Source of the DNA: Argentina anserina
Taxonomy: Eukaryota > Streptophyta > Magnoliopsida > Rosales > Rosaceae
Direction of reading: 5' to 3'
Assembly (NCBI RefSeq): GCF_933775445.1
Contig: NC_065873.1
Location: 23,188,001-23,252,000, forward strand
Length of the DNA stretch: 64,000 nucleotides
Shown here: in pieces, positions 24,873 to 38,400 of the stretch
How positions within the stretch are numbered: position 1 is the first letter of the stretch
Layout of the letters: each line of letters starts with the position of its first letter
Notes under the pieces: generated by a model
What the model was told of the DNA's origin: nothing
What the model saw: only the letters and a program-made list of their open reading frames with translations
Databases searched by the model: none
Translations under genes and position numbers: made by a program

Positions 24873-27301
24873 TGTAACGACCCTAAAATTTCAAGCTTAA
24901 AAACTCAAAATTCTAAAGTCGTTAAACACAAAATAATCTCAAATAAATAGTAATCATTAAAGTGTAACAGCGGATCAATTCTGAGTTCTCAATACAACTC
25001 AGACAACCAATTATTACAACCCAAATTATAATCCATACACAAATGAAAATGTAATAATCCTCACAGATCACTCACAAATTCTCACACACAAGTCCACACT
25101 AAAAACCTCACCGCAAGTAGAATATGAACGACTTCAAGCCTCTGTAGTCGTCACCCAACCTCCACTAATCAGCACCTGCGGAATTATCCCCTACACCATC
25201 GAATTGGTGCACCGGGATTGTAAACACAAACCCGGTAAGCTTATAGCTCGTATGAGTAAAATCACAATACAGTTCGCATATCAATATATACGAAAGATCA
25301 CAAAACATCAAATATAAATGCCCTCATGAGTCAATAGTCAGCCCATCTGGTTGACCCAAGAAATATGAAATAAAACGCTCATGAGGAAATTAAGTAACCC
25401 TTCTGGTTACCCAATGCATTTATAATACGGGTACCAAGAACGCTGGTACACATCTGTTACCCCTCTCGTAATACACCGCTGATATTGGATAGCCACCCGC
25501 TACCCAACATCCAAAACAATCTGAGTACCCATGAGCAGATAACCACCCGTTACCTCACATGCAGTACTACTCTGATATTGGGTAACCACCCGCTACCCAA
25601 CATCCAAAACAATCTGAGTACTCATGAGTAGATAACCACCCGTTACCTCACATGAAGTACTATGGTGATATTGGGTAACCACCCGCTACCCAACATCCAA
25701 AACAATCTGAGTACTCATGAGTAGATAACCACCCGTTACCTCACATGAAGTACTATGGTGATATTGGGTAACCACCCGCTACCCAACATCCAAAACAATC
25801 GGAGTACTCATGAGTAGATAACCACCCGTTACCTCACATGAAGTACTATGGCTGACAGACTAGAGCTCTAACTGTATCGTAACCTTCGCCCGGCCAAAGG
25901 CTAGGTTCCGACTTGCCTCACATGTACAATAATCTCACATCATATTGTACCACACATCACGTCCGAAGACAAATCACAATATTTCACATTTTCCGTGATA
26001 AATCATGTACAATAATCACACATCATATTGTACGTTTTAAAACTTTCACGATATATCCACAATAAAAATCATAACAGTATATTATATAGCAAACTATATA
26101 TATTCGTACTTATTTACCATTTATACAATATATACATAGTCCACTATATCCTATACATGTCATATTTCATAAACACCTGAAAACTACGTACGATAATCTC
26201 ACATCATATCGTACCATTTAAATCACACACATGCACAATTTTTCTGTCACAGAAATGACTATTTTTAATGAATTAATAACAGTACGTAATTTAATGAACT
26301 ATATATATATATGTACTTATTACCATTATACTGTATATATGTAGTTCACAAAATTATATACATGTTGTAATTCATCTGATAAACACTCTTGTAAAAATGT
26401 TGAATCACCACGAGGGTAGATTCGTAATTCAGTGAGATTTTACTCACCTTATTGACTTGAGCGTAAATCCACAATTCCCGATGCTAATTCCTTTCCTCGA
26501 TTTAACGATCACCTAGATCGGAGCTCAAAACGTAATGGAAACGATCGATTCGTCGACGGGCTTCTCACATAATCCTCCTTTGTCGATCCGACTCCTTCAC
26601 GACGAAACGACGCACGGGGTGCTCAAGGGTGGTAGCTGAGGGTCTTGCGGCGTCCCAGGGAGTGACGGTGAGGTGCACGACGGCTCGGAGGCGGAGATCG
26701 CAGCGCGATATCGAGGAAGGCTCGGGGCAAGAGGGAGGACTCTTGGCGGCGGAGCAGAGCGGCGCGAGTTCAGGGTTTAGTGCGGAGGGCAGCGCGGTCC
26801 TTTTGGGATAGGCGGTGTAGCCTACGGAGGGTCGGTCGGCGAGATCGCCGGTGAGGCTTGAGGAAGAGGGAGGGAGTCGGGGAGAGGCGAGAGAGAAGAG
26901 AGAGAACGAAGGAAAGAGAGAAAGAGGCGCAGGGTAAGGGTTTCCAGAAATGGAAACCCTAACTCCAAAAATTTCTATTTATACCCGTTTCTTAAATCGG
27001 AAACCAACTTCATTCGTTAATAACTTTTACGTTCGACGTCCATTTCGAACGCGTCACATATCCACGAACTCGTATCGACGAGCTCTACAACTTTCGTGAA
27101 GAAAGTTTTTGAAACCGATCGACGAAATAAAAGTCGATATAAACGTTACGGAAATGTAACGTTTTTCAATTTAAACGTTCCGAGAACGTTTCCGTTTCTC
27201 GTTTACTAACGTCGCAACCAAATACGTTCATTCTAATAAAATTCGAAATTTTATAGAATTCCAAATCAAACTAACATTGTTTAAAATTTAGGGTTATTAC
27301 A
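24873..27301 (-). mobile_element. Nested reverse solo LTR (R2), 2429 bp, TSD TTGGA
   Basis: Complete LTR in reverse orientation inside the 5' LTR of F1. It begins TGTAACGACCCTAAAATTTC (complement of the LTR 3' end) and ends GGGTTATTACA. Direct repeats TTGGA at 24868-24872 and 27302-27306 are an exact 5-bp target duplication. There is no internal domain. It lacks the TACGTA-rich minisatellite seen in F1 and F2, so it is a shorter LTR variant. Confidence 0.93.
25480..25851. repeat. 93-bp tandem repeat, four copies, in R2
   Basis: Four head-to-tail copies with an exact 93-base period starting at 25480, 25573, 25666 and 25759. Each has TGATATTGGGTAACCACCCG, a CCAAAACAATCTGAGTACTC block and CACCCGTTACCTCACATG. 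The other LTRs of this family carry one copy at this place, so the expansion is specific to R2. Confidence 0.9.
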
Positions 27302-27879
27302 TTGGAGGCCAAACTTCATCGATTCCGAGTTCTCTCCAAGGATTTGAATTTCACCGGCGATCCAAGCCTTTTCCGAAGCCAAATCGGAGGTTCTAGCTTC
27401 GATCAAGGTATGGATGGATGTGATTACTGGTTGTGTGTGTTTGTTGATGAATTGTGGATGTTTTGGAATGATTTTGGAGTAGGATCGGAGGAGGGGAGGA
27501 ATTGGTGAGCACCGCCGCCTTAGGCGGCGCGTGTGGGCGAGTAGAGGGGGCTAGGCACGGTGTGAGGCCGTGGGAAGGCAGAGGGAAGGAAGAGGGTGGT
27601 TTTGGAGGCGGCGGCGGCGTGATACGCGCCGTGGTTAGCCTCGGCGCGTGGGCCCCACGTGCGGCGGTGTGGACAGTTTTGACAGAAGGGTATTTTGGTA
27701 ATTTACTATGTACGGTAAATGTAAATGTAATTTTTAATTACTACGGTAAATGTAATTAAATTTTACCTTCAGTAAATGTAAATATAAATTACTTTCAGTA
27801 AATGTAAAAAGTGATTTTGTAAAAGGGTAATTTAGTACATTTTATTTACTGAATTTGTATTTACATTTAAATCGTACGT

Positions 27880-28190
27880 ATACGTACAGAAATACGTATT
27901 AATATTTATACGTACAGGAATATGTATTAATATTTATACGTACAGAAATACGTATATAATATTTATACGTACAGAAATACGTATTAATATTTATACGTAC
28001 AGAAATACGTATTTATATTTATACGTACAGAAATACGTATTTATATTTATACGTACAGAAATACATATATAATATTTATACGTACATAAATACGTATATA
28101 GTATTTATACGTACATAAATACGTATATAGTATTTATACGTACAGAAATACGTATATAATATTTATACATACGGAAATACGTGTAAATCG
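27880..28190. repeat. 28-29 bp minisatellite with near-palindromic TACGTA units (F1 LTR)
   Basis: About eleven copies of ATTTATACGTACAGAAATAC followed by GTATTAAT or GTATATAAT. Each unit pairs TACGTA with a downstream TACGTA across GAAA, so each could fold as a short hairpin. The same array recurs at about 39740-40075 in F2. Confidence 0.88.
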
Positions 28191-28819
28191 TATATTTGTA
28201 CAGTAACCGTGAATAGTAACAGAGAACAGTAACACTGAACAGTAATTTCGTAAAACCGAAAATTGCTGAACAGTAACCGATTATTACTGTGTCGGCATTT
28301 AAAGGTTTACGAAACGTTTCTAAATTCTTTTCTTATCATTTCAAGGTGATCATTAAATCGAGGAAAGGATTTATCATCGGGAATTGTGGAATTACGCTCG
28401 AGGCGATAAGGTGAGTAAAATCTCACTGAATTACGAATCTACCCTCGTGGTGATTCAACATTTTTGCAAGTGTGTTTATCAAATGAATTACAACATGTAT
28501 ATAATATAGTGGACTACATATATACAGTATAATGGTAATAAGTACATATATATATATAGTTCATTAAATTACATACTGTTATTAATTCATTAAAAATAGT
28601 CATTTCGGTGACGGAAAATTGTGCATGAGTATGTGATTTAAATGGTACAATATGATGTGAGAATATTGTACGTAATTCTTCAGGAGTTTATGAAATATGA
28701 CATGTATAGGATATAGTGGACTATGTATATATTGTATAAATGGTAAATAAATACGAATATATATAGTTTGCTATATAATATACTGTTGTGATTTGTATTG
28801 TGGTGATATCGTGAAAGTT

Positions 28820-29105
28820 TTAAAACGTACAATATGATGAGTGATTATTGTACGTGATTTTATCACGGAGAATGTTAAAAATTGTGATTTGTCTTCGGAC
28901 GTGATGTGTGGTACAATATGATGTGAGATTATTGTACTTGATTTTGACATTGAGATTGTTAAAATGTTGATTTGTCTTCGGACATGATTTTTGGTACAAT
29001 ATGATGTGAGATTATTGTACGTGATTTTTAACATTGAGATTGTTAAAATGTCGATTTGTCTTCGGACGTGATTGGTACAATATGATGTGAGATTATTGTA
29101 CGTGT
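28820..29105. repeat. ~83-bp tandem repeat in F1 LTR
   Basis: Several imperfect copies of a unit with GGTACAATATGATGTGAG, ATTATTGTACGTGATTTTAAC and TTTGTCTTCGGAC. The corresponding part of F2 has the same unit at an 83-base period. It ends at the conserved block around GGCAAGTCGGAACCTAGCC. Confidence 0.8.
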
Positions 29106-30138
29106 TTGGCAAGTCGGAACCTAGCCTTTGGCCGGGCGAAAGTTACGATACAGTTAGAGCTCTAGTCTGTCTGCCTTAGTACTGCATGTGAGGTAACGGG
29201 TGGTTATCTGCTCATGGGTACTCAGTTTATTTTGGATGTTGGGTAGCGGGTGGCTATCCAATATCAGCGGTGTATTACGAGAGGGGTAACAGATGTGTAC
29301 CAGCGTTCTTGGTACCCGTATTATAAATGCATTTGGGTAACCAGAAGGGTTACTTAATTTCTCATGAGCGCTTCTTTTCTTTGGGACAACCAGATGGGCC
29401 GTCCACTGACTCATGAGTGCATTTATATTTGTTTGTTTTGTGGATTTTCGTATATATTGATATGCGAGTTATATGTTTTCATTTTACTCATACGAGCTGT
29501 AAAGCTTACTGGGTTTGTGTTTACAATCCCGGTGCACCAATTCGATGGTGTAGTGGATGACTCCGCAGGTGTAGATTAGCAGGAATTGACGGACCGCTCA
29601 GAGGACTTGAAGTGATTTACCTCCAGCTTGTGTGAGGATTTTGTGTGACTATTTTGTGAGAGATTGTGAGGATTATTACATTCCAACTTACGTAATGTAA
29701 ATTATAAATTTGGGTTGTAATAATTGGTTTTCTGAGTTGTATTGATAACTCAGTGATGATCCGCTGTGCACTTAAATGATTTCGATTTTATTGAGATGAT
29801 TTTGTGTTTAACGACTTTAGAATTTTGAGTTTTTAAGCTCGAAATTTTGGGGTCGTTACAGTTGGTAGCAGAGCCTAAGTGTGTATTTGGCGATTATCAA
29901 TATCATCCGGGAGCGATGATCCGACTGCAGGCGGGCACCCATCACATGCTCCTCGGTATTGATATGTCGTCGGGTACGCGAGAGCGTTAGGAGCCATACC
30001 TTATGGTTTGGTCCTGTAGAGAGTATTGTGACGATACTCCGATGATTCACCTTTTTCTGAAATTTCATGTTTGATATGGGTTGGATCTATTTTGTCGAAT
30101 TCGAGACTTCACATGTATGACTGAGTGTTAATTGTTGA

Positions 30139-30378
30139 ATGGTGATGAATTTGGAAAATGGTCGTGGACAGGGTCGAGGACGGACGAGAGGTCGAGGCCG
30201 AGTTAGGGCTGCAGGCCGAGTCCGCAATGTGGAGAACCTTTATGAGGAGGCTGCTCCACTGGAAAGACAAGTTGATCTTGTTGCTATCGTTAGAAACGAT
30301 AGTCGTGTGTTGAGGTTGATCAAGGACATGAGTGAGCTGCTAATGCTGCCATTTCATGACGCTTGGATCATGTGGTAG
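30139..30378 (+). pseudogene. Gypsy gag N-terminal remnant
   Basis: A 79-codon frame opening with a Gly/Arg repeat (GRGQGRGRTRGRGR), then LYEEAAPLERQVDLVAIVRN. It sits just downstream of the F1 primer site, where gag starts in gypsy elements. It ends early and the rest of gag-pol is in broken frames. I infer gag from position and composition; no zinc knuckle is seen. Confidence 0.6.
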
Positions 30379-32599
30379 CGGACCATTGGATCGAGAGTAT
30401 TGGGACTTACTTGGTAATGATTGAGTACTCTGAGTTAGAGAAGACGATGATAGCCACATTCATTTATTGATAGTTGGCAGTGGAGGGGTTAGGGTTGATT
30501 CCTACGCCTATGGGAAACTCTTTATGTGTCACTTCACCTTTGGAGTGTTCCTCGAATTGGAGACAATGAAAGGCTTATCCTATTGTGATTGGAAGTAGAG
30601 AGTTCTCTGCTTATTTGATAGTGATTCCGGACCACACCATGATGTGATCTGAGGAATCGATTGGTTGAGGCCGCAGTACGCGGTGATTGATTGTTTTGAC
30701 ATGGTGGGTTCTTTCGTAGACCCAGGAAACCAGAGTTTCGTATCTCTGACTCGAGTCGGATAATGCCATGAGAGCTTGAGTCATAGCATATGTTGAGTAT
30801 GTGGATCTGAAGTAGCTATCATAGACATCGTTGTGATGTCTGAGTAAAGTGAGACGTTTCCGGAGATACTGTGTTATAACACCTATAACGAAGACGCCGT
30901 ATGGATGGGACAAATGAATTCAAGACTTAATGACTGGTGTGATCAGTTTAGAGAGGCTACAATACTTTCTGAGTTTGACATGCGATCCAGATACTGGAAT
31001 GCTAACAGGTTTGAGTATATAGTTTCCTATCAGGGTAGAGAACTGTCAAGGAGACTTGATGGAGAGCGTTGACCATATGTTGAGGGATGTTCAGTGTTTA
31101 AATGTTGAGGACTAGATTTTAGTTATGCAACTAATCTAGAGATGTGTAGACCATAGGTTGGAGGTGATTAACGAAGATTTTCGTGACTAGCATCTCTAAC
31201 GTTATTAATAACAGAGTGGTAGGGCGTGTAATACGTCCTTAGGGTGGTAATAAAATTATTGAATTGAGATTCACATTTTTTCGACGTGACATTCCATACT
31301 TGTTTTGGTTCGACTATAGACAATTGATGTTACGCATTGTGCTTGGCTGAGCAAGAAATATAAGGTGATGGAGAAATCTCAATGTGGCGATATGAATTAA
31401 TCATTTGCTAGATGAGCATTTACATGAGAGCGCTGGCATTTCAGGATTTAATTATTTTGGTGTTGGGAAATTGGAACTTCACAATGCCACAGGTCCAAAT
31501 GAGACGCAATGACGGTAAAGTAACTCTATTAAAGGTAAGGTATGAAATGACCTTAGCTTAGTGGTGTTTTAACGAATTGGTCGTGACAAGTACCTTCTAA
31601 CTGGTAAAGAAATGGTTGAAGACTAAATTTTCTTTTCAAGTGCAAGTGGCGTTAGTGTTGGAGACTTAGAGGTTCTTTTCCTCTATGCATCAGATTGTTT
31701 ATTGTTGGATAAGGCGAAGTTGACTGAAGTGTTCAACAAGGGATAAATTCTATGTTAAAGAGTAATCAATTATATTACTGCTTGCAGAGAAGTTATTTTT
31801 GGCCGAATGCGTTGGCCATGAGGGTTCTTAATGAAAGTAAAGAAATAACTGTTTAGAGTGGTGGTATAGCGATCATTTTGGGTTAGTTTTGAGGAGATGG
31901 TGGACCTAATATCGGGTCCTGTTGAAGTATTTACTAAACTTATTAGTACTACAACGGTGGGAGGAACCCATATTTTAGATGAGGCACTGGGGCATTTGTG
32001 TGGGACCGTATGTCATACGTTTGAAGCATGTATGAACCAGGGGGTAAAGTACATCTCAGTTGTGGTCATGGACTCAGCGAGTTAAGACCCTTATCGAGTT
32101 ACCATTACAAGGAGGTGCTGGATGAGTAACATGCACAACAACCTTCGATGATTATAAAAGATAATCATGAACGGGGATTGTTTGTAGATCGGAAGGAATG
32201 ATATATTCATGGTTCTAGTGATGGGTTGAGGTGAAATCATAACGGTACTGTTGTGGATATAAGTACGATTACCTTGGAAACCGACGTGTGTGATGCAAGT
32301 AGTAGGTATGTGCTAAATATTTATTTTGACTCGTGTTAGATATTGAGAGTCTTGAGCATGCATAGTGGGTGGGCAAGCTCATGACGCGAGAATTGTCTGA
32401 TAACCGCAAGGGAGTGGTGAATTAGACAAAGGGGGTATGTTGACATCTCTATCGGAAGCACCATTATGTTTTGGTGACTCACATGTGGCTGTTAATGTTA
32501 GAACACGTGACGGATTGGGTGTTTGGAAGAGAGTTGAGGCAATGGAGGACATGCTGAGAGCATACATACTGGATATTATAGGTAACTGGGAAGATCATT

Positions 32600-33036
32600 T
32601 GAGGAGCGATTGAGTTGCTCACAACAACCGTTACCATTCTAGCGTCGGCATGGCACCTTATGGGACTCTTTATGGTAGACAGTGTCGATCACCTATCTCT
32701 TGGGCCCTTGAAAGTCTCGAGAAGGTAGGAGAACTAGCATATCGACTAGCCTTGCCTACTAACATGTTGGATATTCACAACTCCATCCACATTTCCATGT
32801 TAAGAAAGTAGGTACCAAATGAGTTGCATGTGATCGATCATAGCATCATGGAAGTGAAGAAAAATGCTACTTTTGTTATTAAGCCGGTTGGAAATTTGGA
32901 TAGACCCACAAAGAAACTTTGGAGGAAAGAAGTTGAGCTAGTCAAGGTACTGTGGAGTCACCATGATGAGGGTGATGCATCTTGGGAGCTAGTGTCAGAC
33001 ATGATGACTAGATATCCACAGTTGTTTGTTGAGTGA
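32600..33036 (+). pseudogene. Gypsy integrase C-terminal remnant
   Basis: Reading through a stop, the region gives an integrase tail: NNRYHSSVGMAPYGTLYGRQ and CRSPISWALESL, then IHNSIHISMLRK, and finally KVLWSHHDEGDASWELVSDM (open frame 32824-33036). This order is typical of plant Ty3/gypsy integrase, and the frame ends just before the polypurine tract and 3' LTR. A stop codon near 32810 shows it is inactive. Confidence 0.8.
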
Positions 33037-34518
33037 GTTTGAATTTCGGGACGAAATTCCTTTAAGAGGGGTAGATTGTAATAACCCTAAATTTTAAACA
33101 ATGTTAGTTTGATTTGGAATTCTATAAAATTTTGAATTTTATTAGAATGAACGTATTTGGTTGCGACGTTAGTAAACGAGAAACGGAAACGTTCTCGGAA
33201 CGTTTAAATTGAAAAACGTTACATTTCCGTAACGTTTATATCGACTTTTATTCCGTCGATCGGTTGCGAAAACTTCCTTCACGAAAGTTGTAGAGCTCGT
33301 CGATACGAGTGCGTTCGGTCCCTGTTACTATTCACGTACTACTGTACAAATACATATCCAATACGTATCGTTGTACGAGTACATACTGTTTACGTATTTC
33401 TGTACGTATAAATACTATTCAAATATACGTATTGTCTCAGTAAATAAAAATTACCGTATTACCCTTCCAAAATTACTTTTACCTTTAGTAAAAGTAATTT
33501 AAATTTACAATTACCGTTCGTAAATAAAATTTACATTTACCGTATGTAAATAAAATTTACATTTACATTTACCGTACGTAAGAATAAATTACAAAATTAC
33601 CCTTCTCGGAATCACTGTTCACGCCGCCGCACGTGGCGGCGCGTAGGGTACACGCGCCACCCGCCGGCAGGCCGCGCGTGGGGCACACATGCCTCCCCAA
33701 AACCTCTGTTTTCCTTCCCTCTTCCTTCCCACGGTTTCAGACCACCCATAGGGCATCCCACGCACCCCCACGCGCCATCCAAGGCGGCGGAAATCTCCTC
33801 CTTTTCCTCCTCCGATCTACCTCAAAACCTCTCCAAAACATTCACAAATACACCAACAAGCAATCCAACAATCGAATTAACCAAACCCTTACCTAAAACA
33901 CGATTTGAAGTCGCCGGAGTTCGTTGGTTGGATCGGACCAACTGCGTTTGGATCCCGTGAGTCATGCCGAGCTTCACGGCGTCGCTGGTGACCGTGCCTT
34001 GCTCGAGGGGAGGTCGCGTGGTGGTGGTGAGGCCGCAGCTGCCGGCGGTGAGGAGCACGACGCACGGAGGGCGGCAATCCGTCTGCAAGCCGAGAGGCTG
34101 AGAGAGTTTTTTTCGGGGGAGAGGAGAAGGGAGGCGGAGAGAAAGAAGGAAAGAAAGGGGTTTCCAATTATGGGAACCCTAGCTGAAAACATTTCCTTTT
34201 ATACTAGTTTCTAAAATCGGAAACTAACTTGTATCGTTAATAACTTTTACATACATCGTCCGATTAGAACGCGTCACATATCCACGAACTCGTATCGACG
34301 AGCTCTACAACTTTCGTGAAGGAAGTTTTTGCAACCGAGTGACGGAATAAAAGTCGATATATACGTCGCGGAAACGTAACGTTTTTCTAATTAAACGTTT
34401 CCGTTTTTCGTTTTGTAACATCGCAAACAATCACATTTGTTTTAATTGAATTTCACAACTTTATAGAATTCAAATCAAACCAAATATTGTTTTGAAAAAT
34501 TAGGGTTTTTACATCACC

Positions 34519-35402
34519 ATATATAATTATATATTGAAATGAATTAGAGGCGCATATATACATGGAAAACCCAGGAAGCTACAAATACCAAAAGCTTTAA
34601 AAGCTTATGTTTCGCGGAGACAACTCTCATCACTAGCTACCTAAGGTCCTAAACAGTTCTCTACTTCCATGATATTTACCCGGGTTACAAACTTAATCCT
34701 TTTACGTACGTACCCCAATTTACTAAACTTACCTCCATAGGTAGCTTGGGACTATATACCAAATCTCAATAGTATGTGATCGACGACCTTGACTGTTTGA
34801 CTCTTCACGGTATCGTGCGTATCAGTTTCTGTGTCTCCTTCAGGCTTCAGGTCACATAAAACTTGCCTCGTCTCTTTTGTTTCCTCCCCTATACCACCTA
34901 GAAACCCAGCATTATATGTTGAGGAAAACCATATAATCTGATTTTGCTTGCTTTTACGTCCGATTTAGATCTGAAGCTACCTTGATTTGATTACTGTCCG
35001 CATTTTAGCTCGATGTCTACAAACCCTAGACAAGACCCTCACGAACTCCAAGCCCCAAATTCACGCATCCGATCCCTTAATGTTTAAGGAAAATCTAAAA
35101 ACCTTCAAGCCAATCGGTCACGCCGAGATAAAGAGAAAAGAAACCACTGGTTAATAATATGCAACAAAAGAAAGGAAACACAACATAAAAGCAGTTGGCT
35201 TGGCCTGGTCAGCAACCCCATAAACGAACCTGCACTATGAAAGGTGTTTATCTCCGAACCCAGAATAGAAAATGGTCCAGCATATGTCTCAGTTATTACT
35301 TTGAGCCTTCTGCCTTTTACATTATCGATCTCTCTTGATCTTTAATTAAGATAACTAGCATCTCTTTCACAGATAGAAGAAAGAGTTCAAAGAGAGAAGA
35401 AG
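34519..35402 (+). promoter_or_regulatory. PI-B promoter and leader
   Basis: 884 bases between the right target duplication of R1 and the PI-B start. Its proximal 300 bases resemble the PI-A upstream region, including CAATCGGTC with the following GAGA-rich block and GAACCCAGAATAGAAAATGG near 35258. No gene is seen. Confidence 0.5.
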
Positions 35403-38400
35403 ATGGGGAGGGGTAAGATTGAGATTAAGAGGATTGAAAACTCAAGCAACAGGCAGGTGACCTATAATAAGAGAAGGAATGGGATCATAAAGAAGGCAAA
35501 GGAAATCACTGTACTCTGTGATGCTAAGGTTTCTCTCATCATCATTGCTAGCTCTGGAAAAATGGTTGAATACTGCAGCGGCACAGAGGAAACGTATATA
35601 ATTTTCTTTTCATTTTCTTTTCTTTTTTGGTGTTATGTGTTTTCTTCAATTTAAATGAATTGTAGAGAGTAATTTTTGTTCATTATTGATATGATATTTA
35701 TTGATAAAGGCGGAAGAAAATCTTGGACAAATATCATTCACAGACTGGAAGGAGGTTGTGGGATGCCAAGCATGAGGTCTTTGTTCTTTTCTCTTTATTT
35801 GTTTGTTTATTTTTCATTTTGTGCTAGATTTATGATAAGTAAGAATATTTGAGTGAACAGATCTACAAATAGGATATCTGCAGTACTACTTCTGGGTTTT
35901 CTCTCTTTCTTGCTAAGCTCTCTGATAGTTTTGTATGTTTTTGGAGAAAAAAATACTGGAACTCTAAACAGTAGACATATGAATATATGATATGTAAGTA
36001 ATGTAACTCGATCCATCTGGTTGTTTGACTGTTTCTCTCCCTTCCTTTCTAATGCTAGCTATAATAATTTGAAATAACCAATAGATCAATATATGCACCG
36101 CAGATATATATGATATATAGTTACTGAACGTACGTCTTTTGTTGTTGGTTCCCGGCCGGACTGCTATTTAATTCAGGCACGGAAATTACCTGTATACTAC
36201 ATTTTTCTGCTAACAGATCTACGTGGTATGGAGTACGGACCCTTAATTGGCTACTTTTAATATAGCAAATTCTACTGTATCACAATTAGTTAATTTCAAT
36301 TTGTACTTGTGTCTTGTTGCTTTGATTACTAATTATTTGGACTAATCGTCTAATGCTGAAAGATAATTTTGACAAAATCTCACAGAACCTCTCCAATGAA
36401 GTGGATAGAGTTAAGAAAGACAATGATGGCATGCAAATTGAGCTCCGGTAAATATCTGTTCTGTCTTGATATCAATTATACTGTTATAATCAGCATAGAT
36501 ATATTAAATTAATATTCACGTTGATCAATGTAGACATTTGAAGGGGGAAGACATCTCATCTCTGAACCATGTGGATCTGATGGCCTTAGAGGAAGCACTT
36601 GAAAATGGCCTTGCAAGTATCAGAGACAGAATGGCAAGTGATTGAATTTAATCATGCATGCTAGGAGATACATATTAATTAGTCTTAATTTATAATCATC
36701 CATTACCTTGATTAGTTAATTAACCAGCAAGTAGCTGGGTTAACTGTTCTACTTAGCATTGAGCTCTAATATATGATCTTGTTGTCTTTTCATTGTCACA
36801 GTCGAAGTACGTCGACGCGGTTAGAAAAAATGTAAGATAAATTTTTAGAGTAGCTTTATTAATTTGAGTATAGTTTAATTTCAGAATTTTGATGTTGTAA
36901 TAAACATCTATATATCAACTACAATTGTCTGATTAACATTCAAAATGATACAACTACCCAGAATATAGCTCTGGAGGACGAACATAAACGCCTCACATAT
37001 CAGCTGGTAAGTTCATATCGATCTTTCTCCAGTAGTTGATGATTTTCTAATACACATGTCAAACGGTTACATAGCATGAATGCCTTGCATGTTCTAGAAC
37101 AACAGAGGGTTAGTGCCTAAACAAATGAGTTTACCTGCAGCTGCTTATTATGTCTGTATATATATAATGATCGATGTAATTAACTAGTTATGTCTGTATA
37201 TATCAATCGATCGATCTCTTGATTCTCAAGTGTTCTACGTTACGTTAGCAAATATTTTCACCACCCCAAAATTTAAAGTATGAAACTCAAATTTCGAAGT
37301 CATGAAAAACTCTAAAATCTCAATAAATCGAAATCATTTTAATGTCACAGCAGATCATTTTTGAGTTTAAAATACAACTCAGTAAAACCGATTATTACAA
37401 ACTAAATTTATAATTCGACATTATAACAAATGGAAATGTATAAATTCTCACAAAATCCTCACAAAAATCCACACAAAATCCTCACCACAAGATGAAATAA
37501 ACAACTTCGAGTCCTCAGAGTGGTCCGTCAATTTCCGTTAATCCACACCTGCGGAATTATCCCCTGCACCATCGAATAAGTGCACCGGGATTGCAAACAC
37601 AAACCCGGTAAGCTTTGCAGCTCGTATGAGTAAAAACAACAAATACAACTCGCATAAAAATATATACGAAAATCCACAAAATATCAATTATAAAATGCAC
37701 TCATGACTCATTAGACGGCCCATCTGGTTGTCTAATAATGTGAAAATATATATGCTCATGAGAAGTTGGGCAACCCCTCTGTTTACCCAAATGCATTTAT
37801 AATACGGGTACTCATGAATGCTGGTACACCTCTGTTAGCCCTCATGTAGTACACCGCCGACATTGGATAACCACTTGCTACCCAATATCAAAATATATGG
37901 GTACTCATAAGCCGATAAACCATATGTTACCTATTATGTCGTACCCCGGCAGACAGACTAGAGCTCTAACTGTATCGAAACTTTCGCCCGGCCAAAAGTT
38001 AGGTTCCGACATGCCAACACGTCCGAAGACAACAACACGTCCGAAGACATAAAGACGTCCGAAGACAAAAACGTTTTAACAAACTTCATGTTAAAAACCA
38101 CATTCAATAAACATCACATCATATTGTACAATTCGAATCAACATGTTCAATATGTAAATCTCAATACCAAAATGAACTTATTCACAACGGAAATTACGAT
38201 AGTATATAATATAGCAAACCATATATATATACCTATTTACCATTTATACATATATATAATCCATTATATCAAATACATATCATAGTTCATTATTTAAACA
38301 ATAGCATATTCTTGAATCACCGCAGGTGTAGATTCGTCATTGTGAGATTTTACTCACCTTATAATCCTGAGCGAAATTTCCACGATTCCAAATGTGAATC

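Larger units (their letters stand above)
24178..33312 (+). mobile_element. Forward Ty3/gypsy element (F1), degenerate, 3' LTR truncated
   Basis: 5' LTR 24178-29860, itself split by a nested solo LTR (24873-27301), about 3.25 kb after removing it. It starts TGTAATAACCC and ends GGGGTCGTTACA. A Met-tRNA-type primer site (TGGTAGCAGAGCC, from 29863) follows at once. The internal region 29861-33076 is only 3.2 kb, with a Gly/Arg-rich gag start (30139-30378), a protease-like IDWLRPQYAVIDCFDM trace near 30657, and an integrase C-terminus. A purine tract (AAGAGGGGTAGA) precedes the 3' LTR, which begins at 33077 but breaks off after about 236 bases. The primer site, PPT context and integrase tail (WELVSDMMTRYPQLF) fit chromovirus-like Ty3/gypsy elements. 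Many stops and lost reverse transcriptase make it inactive. Confidence 0.85.
23897..34513 (-). mobile_element. Outer reverse LTR (R1), split by a nested element
   Basis: A reverse-orientation LTR of the local gypsy family. Its left piece is 23897-24177 (GTAACAACCCCAAAATTTCG, the complement of an LTR 3' end) and its right piece is about 33313-34513, ending TAGGGTTTTTACA. TCACC stands on both sides (23892-23896 and 34514-34518), a target duplication. The forward element at 24178-33312 sits inside it, and the middle of this LTR is missing. No internal domain flanks it, so it is best called a solo LTR. Confidence 0.75.

Noticed and set aside
24512..24950. Overlapping frames at 24512-24950 and similar ones at 33633-34214 and 39269-39819
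   Set aside because: They fall in GC-rich parts of LTRs in all six frames and are cut by nested insertions; no conserved protein.
25480..25851. Evenly spaced repeat resembling a CRISPR array
   Set aside because: The 93-base units are continuous without unique spacers, in a plant LTR.
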